NCBI RefSeq assembly: GCF_964199755.1
Contig: NC_133906.1
Coordinates: 8,494,001-8,558,000 of the forward strand
DNA: 64,000 nt
Direction: 5' to 3'
From: Larus michahellis
Lineage: Eukaryota > Chordata > Aves > Charadriiformes > Laridae
Part shown: piece after piece, positions 10,919-25,865 of the stretch
Layout of the letters: each line of letters opens with the position of its first letter
Numbering within the stretch: position 1 is the stretch's first letter
Notes under the pieces: model-generated
Database searches by the model: none
Told to the model about the DNA's origin: nothing
What the model saw: only the letters and a program-made list of their open reading frames with translations
Translations under genes and position numbers: made by a program

Positions 10919-13900
10919 TACGGGGTCAGTATGTCCAAGGTGTCTACATGATGAACTTAAATGTTTACCTTTTATTCAGTGTAATTATTAGAAAATTTGT
11001 ATAGCTTAGATGTAAGTCACTTCAGCCAATTCTAGAATGAGGCTGTAGATGACTTGCTTTCATTTCCAAATTAATAATATAGAGTGGGAGCTACTAATTA
11101 CAAACTTCCATCAATACTTACCATGTACTCTTCACTTGCCAGTTCATCCTACAACAATCTTTGTATCTTCTGCTGAGCAGCATGAAAAGTAAGGGGTATT
11201 TTTTTTTATAATTTCATATTAGGACAGTTTCCTTTGTGCTATTCCATTCTCCATTTGGCAAAGGACCTTTTCCTAGTCTGTGCTTTTGACTTGATAGTCT
11301 GTCTTTGTTCTCCCTTTGTCACCTTCCTCTTTGCCAAGCATCAATTACTTTTTCCCATTTTCAAAGCCACTTGTACAACTGTTTCTTGGAACCTCACAGC
11401 ATAGTTAGGGGAAAAACCATTTTATTTTCCACAAACGTCACTCCAGACTTTGCATTTAGAACTGCACAATCATGAGAAGACATAGCTGTTGATGACGGTT
11501 CCAACAACAGTTAACATTCTGTAAAGGAAACATCCTTTCCAGCGTACCCTGTAGGTAATGGTGTCTTTCCTCAACTAGCATCCTCACTGCAGAGAGACTG
11601 TCTTTAGGCTTTTCTGTTCTTTAAAGAACAGAATTCAGTTGGAAAGGAGCTGAGACAAGCAAAATCTTCCAATTCCTGCAAGCAGTGTCAAGACAAGGTA
11701 TTTGCTGCATAATCACTTCCTGTGTGACAATAAACAACACTTAAGGTCTAAGTGTCACTCCTCTATCATTTTATAAATAGTGGCTTTAATCAGGCTGATC
11801 ATTGTTTCAGTTTTCAATGTGGTAGAAATAAAGCTACAAACTTTGAGTATTTCAGACAAAACCTTTTGCCAAGAGTGTTTTATGCAGGTGATTTCTACCA
11901 GACTTCTCTTCTTCCTCATTTAATTTAGTAGAAATATCTGCAAGAATAATATGGGCTTGGCTCATAAAGGGTGGTGCAATACACTATATTTTAGACATAT
12001 GAACAAAGATCAAATTATCTGATTGATTCTCCAAAAAGCATAAGCTGATAAATGAAATTGCAAGTTTCATATCTATAGAAATACTCTTAGTTAAAATAAT
12101 TGTGCCATTAGGTTGACAAATGCAGTGAAATTTTTAGACTCCAAGTCTGTCAACAACTCTTTTCGTGAGTCTGAAGCTTACCGTGTACTTCTGTTGTGAT
12201 TAGATTTGCACTTTTATTTCATGACATTTTTGTTCTACTGTTGTCCATTTGGCAGTTGAGTCCCTCTTGCACCCCATTCCCCTTTAAAGGAGTCCTGCTT
12301 CACCCAAAGTGTCTAAATGTGAAATGTGCAGACAGAAATTTTCAACATGACTGTCAGCTGAATATATTTTCTTTCTGTCCATAGCAGATAGTGCCAGAAA
12401 TAGAGACCTGAAAGCATACTGGAAAGCTGCTGAACTTGCTTGAATCAACCTGTCAGACTTCTAGGTTTATTGTTGGTTTTTGTCCATAGTGTAAAAGGCA
12501 ACCTAGTTTAAAGAGCAGTGAATGGGGATAAAGGCACCATGCACTGAATTCTCATTTTTCAGTTGATCTACGGAGACCTGTTCAGATAACTCAGTTTTCG
12601 GTTCATCTATTCACGTACTACCCTTTGCATCCACTTATTTAGACAGTCTAAAGCTGTAACTCTTTAACTATGTGCTGGTCTAGCAGCACAACATCATTGC
12701 CTTAGTTTTTAGGAGTTGATTTAGTCTCTTTGTGGTGCGTTTTCACGAGGATGCCTTATCTTCACATTTCCGGATATATGTCTCAGTTATCCCACAACAC
12801 AAAGTCTTACCAATGCTGAATTTTACAAGATTGACATGTTTTGGTGACAAAGTGTTTATGCTAAGACTCAGTTTGGGCAGAGCTCTCAGTGGGAGTCACT
12901 AGACTTTATCTCGGGATGACCAAAAAGGTGTGTAGGCTTCAAAACTGAGTTTTATCAGACTACTGAATAAAACTTTTGGAAACAGAGAACTTGGAGTGAG
13001 ACATAATACATATAAGGCATATCTTTTTGTGTGCACCCATCCGTTATATCTTTTAAGTATGTCTTCTTCAGGCTCACAGTCGGAGATAGTGTTTTTCTTG
13101 GATAAAGCAAGTTCTGTCAGTCTCCTCTTGGGGTCCCCTCTTTTAACCCTCTAATGTCAGACCACATGTTTGCTCTATTCTTTCTGTAGCATGCTAAGAT
13201 TTTTTTTGCTTGCTCTGAGCGTTTTTTCTAAGTCTTTGGAGCTCAAACCAGCATCAGGGAGTTAGCTGACGTAAAGCCAGTCCTGCACCCATCCTGCAAC
13301 TTGTCTGAGAACAGAGATCATGATGCTGCCAGTTTTTCATAAATGTAGCAGGAATTGTGATTGAATAGCAAGTACAGCCAAAGTAACGCAAGATGTAGGC
13401 CCTTCAGAGCTCTGCACAAAGCTTGGGGCTGGTTATACAAAACCCTGTTTTATTGTTTGTTTAGATGTTGGGAAGAATTTTTTTTAAATATCTGAGTAGG
13501 AAGAAAAAGTATAAATTGTAAAGCAAGGTTTTACATTAAGTATGGGTGAATCTTAGATTAAAATATGAAACGTTGTCATTTTGAAATAAGTCATACTCAT
13601 TTGTGTCTTGACCCCATTCCTGGGCATTCCTACCAGCTCTATGCTGCCACTGGCCACGGCAAACCTATTTCTGATGCTGATGCCAGTTAGCAGCTCACAT
13701 ATAATTTAGCAGATAGTTCTGTTTGTCAAATAAATGCGACTATGGTAAAATTATATTAATTCACCCCTTCTCAGACCATCTTCCTTAGTTTTAGAAAAAA
13801 CAGGCTTACAAAAGAACCAGGCATACATACAGGAAAAGTATGTCTCAGAAAAGTCTTTGGCAAACTATAGCAATAGCTACTTCTGGAGTACCACACTGTA

Positions 13901-16900
13901 AGATTCCTGCTTTAATCTGAGGGGTTTGGGGAATATGATCCAAAAAGACTGGTATTTTAGAAGCTCATCTGTTCTTTGGCAGTTTGTCAAAATGTCAGAA
14001 AATACAATTTTTTTTACAAAGTAAAAACTTCCTGCCAAATTTCGTATTTCTGTCAGAACTTGCTTCCATTTCATTAAGCTAAGGGAGATTAGCCAGTCTT
14101 TTCTTTTTAAAATTACATTGAAGACTGCATTCGACAAAACAAACTGCTAGTTTTTGGCATTTCAGGTACTTTGGGTTGACAAATTAGGAGTACAGCAAGG
14201 GTGGTGTGTCTTTAGTGAATGTCTGAAGATGGTGATAGTTACTAGTCCAGTACTAGTACAGTAGAGGTTTTTTTGAAGACTAGAAAATGTGGAGGGACAA
14301 TTCTGCAACAAGCAGTGTTTAAGCTCGTAGGCAACCATCTCCACAGCCACCCGCTGGGCGTGGGAGCAGGTGGTGCGTCTGTGCAGAGCACTGAAACAGT
14401 CATACGGAGGTGACTCTCAGCTAAAACCCACAAAATAAGGATTAGTCTTTTTTTTTTCTTTTTAGCACAGCTCACTCTTCTCAGTCCATGAGACGACAGC
14501 TGTTTGTTATTAGAGACAAGTCATGTTTCTGGTGGATGCCAGAGAAGAACATGTTCTAAGAATAACAGCTTTTCATCACGAGCAACATGCCAACACCCCT
14601 CTCCAAATGGGAGAGCTCCAGCTCAGATACCTTTCTGTTCTTCACCGTGACTTCCTCAAAGTGAGGAGACGGCACAGTCACTTGAAGCTGGAAGCTGAAA
14701 GATCGGTGAACTGATCTAAAGGAATCCTAAAGTTATATTCAGTGTCATGAGTAGGCAGAAGTGTTTGGCGTTTGATTTGGCAGCTAAATGGGGTTACGCA
14801 GCTAATATTAAGCTAGCAAAAATACTAGAAAATACTGAGCAAAAATAAAGATTTATATCAGCTAGAAAAGGGTTTTTACCAAATAGAATGGAAAAAAAAA
14901 AATCTAAGAAAAACAATGGTGGGTTTTTTAATGGAAACAGGTGCACAACAAAATGCTTCCTGAAACATTTTTTTCAGTATTTATTCTTCTGTTAAATCTT
15001 GTTCACCACACTGTATTATAACTTTGAGGATTTTACTTTTTTAACTCATTTGATCTAACTTTTTTTTCATGAGAGTATTAAAAGGAGCTAGGAAAGCTAT
15101 GAGTCGCTTCTGAAAACAGAAGGTAGATGGAAATATTAATGGTAGAAACATTAAGCATCTGTATAAAAAAAATATCTGAATGCTAGGGGACTAATCCACC
15201 AGAAGTGTAATATTTGGAAAATGTAACTGCATAAACCTAGGTTGCAAATCGGGGATAACAGTTTAATAGGGTAGATAGATAGGTTCTGGGAAGACAAGGT
15301 GATTCTCTGTATCTTACAGTTTCTGTGCCTTTTTTTAAACCAGAAATCAATACCTGAAGATTCTGAAGAAAAATCAGGTTGTTTTTTAAAATTAATTATA
15401 TGCTTGAGGCAAAAATACCTCAGTAAGGCCTTCTTGCTTACATTTTATATAGTCACACTTGAAGGTTTGACTATATGGTGGTCCCATTGCACTCTGAGAT
15501 AATCTAGTAGCATTCATTCATTTAGCTTTCCTACAATTAAAATATGAAGGATTTTTAAGAGGAATCATTTGTTAACCAACCATAATCATTTAAATTCACT
15601 AGGAACATAGATCAACAGAAAACAGCCACCGAACTGTACATTACTAAAATCTTTTTATCACACACACCTATGATTATGTCTAGAATTTTTTGACTGGTTC
15701 AGGATGAGAATAGTAAACTATATACCTGTCTCCGGAAACTCTGATTTGTGACATAATGTATGATGGTGCCAAATAGGGTTGTTAGTGCTGATTGCTTTTT
15801 CCTTTCAAATGGCAATAATTTCCCATTACACCATGAAAAGCTTTGAAAAGTACACATATATAGTAAAGGCTGGATTTCTTTTTTTAACACTAGCAGCTGG
15901 CTGCCATTTGTTTGAGTGCTTGACTTCTTTCTTTAAAAATGTGATTTATTTGGAAGACATTTTTCTGTGGCACTTTGTTTCCCCTCAGGCTCTCTCTGAG
16001 TCCATAGCAGTGGAGATGGTGGTTAATGAAGACCGATGACGTTCCCAGCCCCCAGGCTACTGTTTTCATTTTTCAATACCAGCCTTTGCATCAAACAGTG
16101 AAGAGCGGCAGAGGCATTTTCTGCCGACAGCGGGGTCTTTGTTTTGTTTCCCAAAGTTCTTCCTTAATGGTAACAGAAAAATAGTGTTTCTATAATTATA
16201 TATGTTATAGGAACTTTAAAGGACAGTCTTAGTTGTAAATGCAATGCTGAAAACAGCAATGTTCAACCTAACTAATGAACGTTACCATGCCATTTTGTCC
16301 TTTCTTGTGCCAGTCCTGTCGTTATTTGATATGCAGTGGTGGAGTAGAGACTTGAGTTTACCTTCTTGGAAATCAGTGAAACTAAATAGATGGGATTTTT
16401 TTCTCTTACATGAATGTTGTTAAAGTATTTTATAATTTATTTTTTTTTTGAGGGAGGCAGGCAATATGTATGTTTTCACAGCAAACATCTTGAGGCTTTG
16501 GGGCTTCAGTGAATGGCTGGAATTTGGCTTGTGGATTAATACACTTAGGTGATTTTCAGGATCTTGCTATTGGCCACTTAATTAGGTCCTTTAGGTCTTT
16601 TACACAGTGTGTATCTCATTATTAGTACCTCAGTTGAGCTCTGATAAAATAGTGGTAGAATTTATTTTCAAAGAAAAAAAAGGAATAGTAGATTTCTAAA
16701 AAATGGCCTAAACATGCTGAAGTCACTCGAGCTCTGCTTACTTTCTAATCTAACTGATCTAACCCCAAATACTTAGATATAGATGTGCTTATCTTTGGAT
16801 AGAAAAAAAATAATTTTTTAAATAGATGTTCATGTATATGACTTTACTTGCATGACCACATTTTTATTAATATTCTGTAGCATTCATATTGGCATTGCAG

Positions 16901-19900
16901 CTTTGAAGTTTTTCTCCTATTAAGCTATTTGCTAGAATATTCATGAAAAGCAAACACAAAGTTGTAACTTAATTCATTTAAAAGATACATATATATTCAT
17001 TTGGCAACATTAAAAGATCTAATTGTTTTTTACAATGCAGGGTTTAAAAAAATCAAGACTGAAAGATGGAACTCTACTTGAAAATAGTTATTCTTTCTTT
17101 CTATTATGCTTTCTATCAGCTTCTCTCTGAGTCTTCTGCTGTGTTCTAATTGCATATAATTAGTTTACTGCTATAAGTAGAACACTTCTGGAAAAAAAAC
17201 CCTTAAGATGGTTAAATTCTCCCAGAGAATAATCATATTTGCTCTCTTGAATCTAAATACTTCAAAGTTAAAAATTCAAAGACATAAGAATCTTTGAAGA
17301 AGGACCATCTGAGAAATGCGAAGATCAGTCTACCTGTTTATACTTACTTCCTACTCCTACAGAGATACAGGAAATTCAGGAATAACATTACACATATATG
17401 CATGTAATCATTTTTTGAAGCACAAAATCCTCTCAAAGTCAATGATAATTTGTCACTGACTTCAGTAGAATCACAATTTTCTCCACTTTTTGAATTGTCT
17501 AGTTGGAAAAAAGTCTGAAATGGGGAGAGTAAGGGAAAGTCTACTTCAGTTTTGTGGGGGGGAGTAAAAGTGCTAAGTAATATTTTTCCCAAATAAATGT
17601 AACTATTTAAGTAATAATTTAAATATTAGGAATAGAACTGACATGGTTTGGGGTCTTAGTTGCTTTGGTCTTTTTGTAGTGTCAAGTTGTCAAATGATGA
17701 ACTAGCTACATTCCTTCAAAATGACTAAAACCGAAAAGGCATTTTGCTGGTGATTTATATAAGCAGCTGGATTCTTAGGATTGCCATGCTGAAATGGTGT
17801 ATCTTTTCTCTAGTATGTAGCTGTTTAAGGAATGTGGCAGAGTGAACTAGGATTAATGAACAATGAGCTGCTTTCTGCTCTGTGTTTGTAGTATCACAAG
17901 ATAAAACCAGTGCTAAAAAGAAAAAAAGATTTATTTTGGAAAAAACCCCACATCTGCTTGGAGAATGGTAAAAGTAGCAAAATCCACAGACGTAAAGGAT
18001 TTTTCTTTCCTTCTGAGAGGGAGTTTAAATTTACCAGGGTCACCTACTCAAGTGACTTAATAACCATTGGCAAACACATTTGTAAAATAATTTTTTTCCG
18101 CCCTTCTTTCATACCTCAAACTCACCCTTTCAGAATGGGGAGGAAAGGGAAGAACGCTGTTAACATCTAAAATGTGGAAACCAGTGAGAGTTTTGCCTTG
18201 ATCTTTCAGAGATCACTGGTATTTGGAAATGAGGTAGCATATTGTAACTCTTTGGGGGAGTTCCTTATTAAAATCAGTTGGATTGTTTCTTCTTTTTCTT
18301 TTCACCACCAAAAGAGCAAAACCATCTACAATGTCCAGAAAGATATACCTGTCAAAAGCATGGAGCACACTTCAAAGGAAAGAATTTTCTCAATATATTC
18401 CAGTTTAAGGATATTTTTCTAAGAACAAAAATGAGAATATGAAATAGAGGAAAAAAATCAATACAATATTCTAAAGAGCTGCAGAAAATGTAAATAAATT
18501 CACACAGAACTCTGATGTCTTACTTGGCTTGTATAAGGTATTTAGCTTGGTAGCATACTGTATTTTTAATTGCAACTTTTTAGGGTAAACGGTAGCTAAA
18601 ACCCAAATATGGTCCCTTAATGTATCTTCCCTGTGGTGACTAGATTGTACTCTACTTCTTTATTTGTCATTGGTGTTGGCAAGCATGAAGCCTTAGTAAC
18701 AAAACAAGGTGTACGGGTATAAACATTGGGCTTTTTTGAGTGGCTGCAGTTAGGTCTGAGAAAAGAGTATGGAAGCTTTAGGGCAAAGAAGCCGCAAACA
18801 ACTAAAATAACGCTGTTGAAATGAAATTTTCTGGTAGGGGAGCTGTAGCTCACTGTTAAGATAAATGTTTTTGTCTTGCAGAAAAGGAATAATAAACTTG
18901 GAGAAAAAATATCGCTGCAGTTAGATACATCCAAATAGGACTAGAATATGTGAATTGATTTAAGCTAAATAACTAATGACATGTAATGTTGATTTACGTT
19001 TGCCTGTGGAAAGGAAGGTAGCAATGTGAAACCAGGTTGGAGTCAATCATTTGCCTCCCTCTCTGCCACTGTGCTGTTGGCTGAATGCTCAGTAGTTTGT
19101 TTAATAGAGACATGATATATCTGACATCTGGTTTTGTGCCATCTCCTGAAAGAATCAAACATACCAGCAACTTGAGTAATTGTTTTCAGGACATTACAGG
19201 CACTTGTAGGGACCAAAACAAACAAGGATGATTAAGCCCAGAGAAGTGTTAGAGGCAAGGTATGAAAATATCAGAGAAGCAGCATCCAGGTATTGAGGCT
19301 TCAGTAGAAAAGGTGAAAGTCAGATACATCTTCTGTCTTCGTACCATTTATGGCTAATTTTCTTTGACCATTTGTGTGTCACAGTAGGTTAATCATCGCA
19401 TCCTATTGGTTGATTAGTTGTCAGCAGCATAGAGTTTATTGAGAAAAATACCAGAAGGGAAAGAATCTTAAGTTAAAAAACCTGTGAATTAAAGAAAACT
19501 TAGAGTAAAATTGCAGTCTTCCTGAGTATTAAAAGGCAGTAGGTGCGTCCTTTCTGCGGTGGTTATTGTTGGGTATTGAAGGAGGGGGGCAGTATTGCAG
19601 CTCCTCAGATTCTAAAGGTATAAGGCACTGGGAACAGTGTGACCTTCCCCACCTTTCTGCCATGGGTAGGCTGAAACCTGTGACATATTTAGAGAGTGTA
19701 TGCAAATTGAGATGTTGTAATTTGCATGATCAATCTTTATTTATGTACTTGCTTTCAGAAATGACAGCTTACAGCTTGATTATGAATGTAAATGCTAATG
19801 CAGTAGCACAGAGTGAGTTTTGGGGAGGATATCAACTTGTGTTACTGACTGGCTATGGGCATGCCTGCCCTGTGTGGTCCCTCCAGCTCGCTGGCAGGAG

Positions 19901-22900
19901 CAAAATGGTACCTGCTTTGGATGCTGATGCTTTTGCTGTTTGCATTAAGGCCTCAATGAACCAAGGTGTGGCCAGAGCATTGCTCAATAGCTCCAGCTGT
20001 ATAACTGCTAATGATGTTATGGAGTACGCTTTAAACTACGGGCCTGTTTCAGTTCAAATGAAACTGAAATGAAAAATTCCTGATTTTTATTAACATGGTT
20101 TGGTGTTTGTCCCACGATGCTATCATTTATGTATTCCAGCCATAGACATGCAGCTTAAAACAAGCTGAATAGAGGTGATCTAGCTAAAAAACAAGCTTTC
20201 ATTAATCTGAAACATTTTATGAAATTTTAGACTTAACAATCTCAGCAAGAAAACCATAGAAAATCTCAGAATTTGTGTCTATGGCTTCTGGCCTTGTGAT
20301 AGGATACTGAATGGCCATATGTGATGATATTGGACTATTGTTAGTGTCTTTGAACAATTATGCAATCTGTATTAACTATCTTTCTATGATTATATAGATA
20401 TAGCTGGCTTATACTAACCTCTTTATCTTTAAAAAAATATCATAAACAATGAAACAGATAGAAAAGACTATTGTTGGGCCTCTTCAGCTTAAACATTTCT
20501 GAAATCTGAATGGAAAACTTCATATGAAAATATTTATCACGAAAACTTATAGCATTTTTTACCCACTCATTTTCCAACTACATCTTCTCCTCTTTCTTAA
20601 ATGCCCTTAAATTCTAGATTATAAACTCACATGCTGGAACTTGGGAATGCTGGGAAAAATGCAGCTTACAGTCTCTTGATAACACAACCCATTTTACTTG
20701 GTACTCTAAGTTAGGTCTTAATTATAGAAAAATAAATTACTTATTTACTAATCCACACAGTCTACCCTAATTTGTTACTTTATCTCACTACGAATAATTA
20801 AGTTCCATCCAAACATCCTATCGGTTAATCCTCCCTAGAAAATGAGCTCATTAAATATGTGTGAGAAGGGTATTTTGCGGCAAAAATCCTTCTCCTGGTC
20901 GAATAAACAGAGCTTTATTTGTGTTACTGAGTAGGAACATCTTTAATTTCTTGGTGACACTTTAATTATGACTATTGATGCTACAATTAGGAGCACAGTG
21001 AAATCAGCACAGTAAGACAAGGCCATTCCCAAATTGTGTCTGGCTGTCACCCTCCAGAATACGTAGTTTTTCCTTTCTCTCCCTGTGAGAACACATGGAA
21101 GAGGGGCGCTAGCACAGAGGTAATTTTTAAGCAAAGTGATTCCTAAGGCCTTTGTTCTCAGTACAGAATGAGATTATATTAATTGCAATTGTTACTCCAT
21201 GACAGTTTTTCTGTTTCTTGTGAGGACTGAGCTGGTTCTTGTACATTAGTTGTCGGTGGCCAAATTCAGAGCACAGAATTTGAAAAATATAGCAATTTAA
21301 ACACCACCATGTGTTATAGTGAACCTGTGGTTGCAGGCGGGTAAATAGAGGTGTCAAAATTTACTTGGTGATTTATAGCTACGCTGGTCTTTAAATGTAT
21401 AGCGGGGGGGTTTTGTGCCAAAACAGCTGGCACTAGTTTTGAACTCTGGCTTGAAAGCGCAGTAAAACCACACTCATTTCTTCAGCCTGTGTTTGCTCAG
21501 TACCTGACACAATGTAGTATGGGCTCTGGTTATGATATGAATAATAATAAAGGGAGGAAGAACAAATAATCCTGGGGATGAATTATGTGGCATTCAGGAA
21601 GAACAGGTAGCAGTTCCCCAAGATAAAACTCATTTATCTATAAACTTCACTAGATGTCTCTGGTATGGAAAAACTATCTACTTTTTTGCATGCCTATCTG
21701 AGAAATTAATAAAGACGTGTATGCAAAACCAAAAAAGTTTCAATCAACTGACAGTAGCCTGATTACTTACCAAAATTCAGTTTTCTATGGCTTTTTTCTT
21801 CTTTAGTCTTTATCCAGAATCCTGATTATGAACCAGTCCGACAGCTGTCAATCACAAGCTAATTGGAGTGTGACTTCAAAGAGCTTGGATTCTGTTATGT
21901 TGAAGAAAATGCCTTAGAACTAACCTTGACTTCTGGTATCTTAAAGTCAAAATTAGGAAAGAGGTTTAGGAAATTAGAAAAGAAAATATTTTGATAGTAT
22001 ATGTTGCTTTTTTGGGAATGCCCCTGTTCTATGAGATAAATGAGATCTGGAGAAAGAAAAGTAGAAAAAGGACCTCCCCCAAGTACAGATTTTCCTTTCA
22101 TGAATAAGTGTTAAGAATAGAAATAACTGCTTTAAGGTATCTTGCTCTACAAAAGATGCTGCAGCCGTTGTGGGTTAACATAATTTTCCACGCCATTTAT
22201 GATAATCCCTTTGTGATAGCAAGATTATCTAATAGAGTAATGCAACAAGTGATCTGAGATCACTTCAATCTATTTATAACAAGGGCTATAGCACTTTCAT
22301 TATTATGGGGATTCAGGAGAGACTTATTTTTGTATTTCAGAGTAGCAAGGGTCTGTTGAAGGGAGAGAGATTAATTTTATAGAGAGGTTATATGCAATCC
22401 CTTTCAAATATTTAGATGATTGTTCCAGCAAAGCTGGGAAGTGAGCCTCCAGCCTGTTGTCTAGCCATCTTCCAGTCTGACAGGACAAGGAAAAAAGCAA
22501 TTACTGGGTCAGTGAGAAAAGAGGAAAAGGAGAACCTACGATACAAATTTTTTATTCTGAGTATGATGGAGATACAGCATTGTATAGGGGAGATACTGGG
22601 CAAGACTCAGAAGGTCTGCTCGTCTTTCTGATATTGATCTGCTCTGCTCTGATCTGTGTGTCTGATTCTCTTTTCAGCCTTTCTCTATCTTGCTTTGCTA
22701 GTGGTGGTTTACTGAAGGCCTCTGGTTTGCATAGTGCCTCTTTCAGCTAAGCCACACTACTGTCTGTGGCTCTGGACTATCTGTTGTGCCAACTGAAACT
22801 CTGTGTCTCACCCAAGGCGGACCAAATAAGCATTATATCTAAATAAGCATTTGCAGATATCTCTTTTAACTGGAATGAACTGGTCATCGATCAAGATGAC

Positions 22901-24616
22901 GTACAACGAGGACTCCCAGACAGGGAGCTTGTATGCTTCTCAGCAGTCTGTGGAATGAGCAAGAATTAGCCATTAGAGGTTTATACTTTGCATGTCAGCA
23001 GGATTTGGTGATGAAGCAAATTAATTTCCTTCACTTTGGATTAGGAGTGTGGTTTTCTGATAAATAATAATTCTACCTTTACAGAAAATATCCCAGTAGG
23101 CCAATTAATTTGAATTTGCTGCATAATGTTAATTGGTCTAGTTAACTTGCTTGATTATTGCTTCATAATGAAACAGGTAACATAGCATTTTATGTTTAGT
23201 TGTCTGAACTACTGCACAGATTTACTTGTTCTTGCCACACATTTTAATCTTTACTTTTCTATCAGAGTCACTTTCTCATTTTTTAACTTACTATATTTTA
23301 AAAAATTAATTATGAGTAGTAATAAGTAATGTGATGTGTTTAGTTACGCTACTCAGTCACTGCTGGGTAACCTCTTCTCATTCCTTGTCTCGACTTTATC
23401 ATTCGGATATGAACAGGATTTCTGTATTTACATCCTAGTGCTGTAGGTGAGAATAAAATAGACACACCGCCAATTCTTTTTTTTATTTATGTTCCACTTC
23501 TGTCTCTTTGGAGCTTTGGCTCTGATTTTCATTTTCCTCCTTCATGACAGCAGTGCATTGGAGTGGAGTTTGTAAATTTTCAGCAGTAGCTCCCAAATCC
23601 CTCCCCTGGTCAGTATGCAGCAGCATAAGCCTAGTCCTCATGTTGGTAATTTCTCGCTTGCTTTTCTGTTTTATCTTCCCAGTTTTGGCTTGTAGGCTTT
23701 GGTTTTATTGCTAAATAAAAGGACCCTGTATCTGCACTCATCTGTTATTTCCATCTTCTAAGCCCAGAAAGTAAAATGATGCTATAATCCACTTAAAATC
23801 ATATTATAACAATACTCATTAATTGAGGCTTTGTGTTTAATCACCTCATAAGACTATGAAGATAAATTTTTGTCTAAAAATTACCACCCAGGTTATGAAT
23901 AGGGCCACTGAATCTCCCTCTACTTCTCTACAGTTGAAAATGTTATTTCACTAAAAACCTTTCACTTGTATCTCAGTCTGATTCCAGTGTGCACTTTTTT
24001 TGCACATGACTCAGCATCATATACACAACCTGCAAACTGCATCAAATTATTCAAATCTCTGCTCAATGCTGAGGTGCAAAAACCCCATGGTTATAACCCA
24101 TGTAATTTCCCACTCTGTATGCAGATCTAAAGTTGGATGGTTCAAACTGATTTTCCTAATTAGGGCTGCAGTTTCTCATCAGATCTTTTGGCCAGGTAGG
24201 AGATGATGGTGGCAATTACCTTGATGAAGCTGCAGGAATGTTTTCCTTTTTTCCGCATGCCTTTCCTCCAAATAAATCGGGGAATTAAATCCAATTTGAA
24301 TTATATGTATGTTGGCTCAATTACTACGTTCTGTGATGTAGCTAGAGAGGGGCCTGACTGCTTAGATAAAATCACTACTAGCTTGGTTTCTCAACATGAA
24401 TCAAAAATGAAGGTATATAAATACAGCTAAATACTAAAGGCCTGGAATGTACATGAACATCCTCAAATCTCGTTATTGGGGGATGGGAGTTTGTTCCCTC
24501 TTTCTTTCTGCTGCAGCCTCTTTGAGTCTTCCTTTTCTTGCACGTAGGGCGCTTTTCATTTCTTAGTGCTCTTCTTTCCAGACAAACCTCTGGAATATAA
24601 TACTGTGCTGCCTCTT

Positions 24617-24629
24617 CCCCCCCCCCCCC
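24617..24629. repeat. (C)13 homopolymer
   Basis: This is a run of 13 C in intergenic DNA within a pyrimidine-rich context. It is a G run on the minus strand. Confidence 0.9.
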
Positions 24630-25844
24630 AGCAGGTCTCATCTTTTTGTCTTTTGTACATAATACACTTTTTATACTATTCGGTATAAACCACAAGACAG
24701 GCTGCAGATGCGAGAATTTTTGTATAGCAGAATATACCTTATGTCTATAATAAGTTTTATTAATTCGTGGAAGTTGAGTAGTATTTTTTCCCAGTCAGCT
24801 GTTTATTTCCTGTGAATCACTTGATACCACATTAATAATATTACTACATTATTGACCTTGCATTTTAGTCATCATATTTAGACTTCAGCACTTCTTTTCA
24901 TAGCATCTTATATCCTCTATTCACTTGGAAATAAAATTCTGACAATTTCTTATCACAATTCTTTTAGAGCAAGAATATGTTGCTCAAAATAAAGTACATC
25001 TGTCTTTTAAAATCTGCAGAAAAAACCTTATGAGCACAGCCCATGAAATTTTATGTTTCACTATTTAATAGGCTATTTTTTCTACTGATAGCTTAGTCTT
25101 ACATATCATATTGTATCCTTGTACTTGCTTTAGACTAGAGCAATGGTACATGGATATTCCTAATTCAAGTTTCTCAAACTGTACATTATTGACTCATAAA
25201 GACTTGGACTCCAAGAAGCTTGATGTTCAAAGTACCTGTTCATTAAGGATGATCTAACAAAAGGAAATTCCAGTATTTCTTCAACACTTGTTGGAGGCAA
25301 ACTCATTTCATGCACTAGGAAAAAAGCAGTCTAAAAGATCTAGTCAGCAATATCTGTTGTCTTATCCTTTATTATAATACTAAATAGTGTGTCATTTCAA
25401 GATCTTAACATCAAAAATTGTAAATCATGATGAACAAGAGGTATACAATTACTGCTTCGTTTACAGCGAGGGGTGTTAGCATTGCTAGATCTCAAATGAG
25501 ACACGAATAAACACTGTTCTTCTGAGATATCTCATTCAGTGAAACTGAAAGTACCCTTATCTCCCTCCCTGCTCCTTATCTTTGCAAATTACCGCTTCCC
25601 TTGCTGGATGCTTGTAGAAGGAATGATACTTACACGGGTGACTATCAAATTGTTAAACCTGGGGTAATTTCCCAGTATAATCAAAGCAAAAGCCATGATC
25701 TTCCCCTCCCTTCTTTTCCATTTCTTGAGTCCAAGAAAAATTTACCATATGGAGGAAAAATATATTTTGGAAAACAAAAGAAAAAAAACCCCAACAAACC
25801 AACACAAAAGGGAAGGGGTGGGTGGGTGGAGGAAAATTATATTT

Positions 25845-25865
25845 AAAAAAAAAAAAAAAAAAAAA
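25845..25865. repeat. (A)21 homopolymer in a purine-rich stretch
   Basis: This is a run of 21 A inside a region (about 25730-25905) whose plus strand is nearly all A and G with short C runs, including GGGTGGGTGGGTGG-like repeats just upstream. Such strand asymmetry favours unusual DNA structure and sequencing slippage. Confidence 0.85.

Noticed and set aside
19566..20072. 168-codon open frame on the plus strand, the longest outside GABRA1
   Set aside because: It begins on TTG (first ATG about 32 codons in), shows no domain or family resemblance and no splice context. One open frame of this size is near what chance gives for six frames of 64 kb at this composition.
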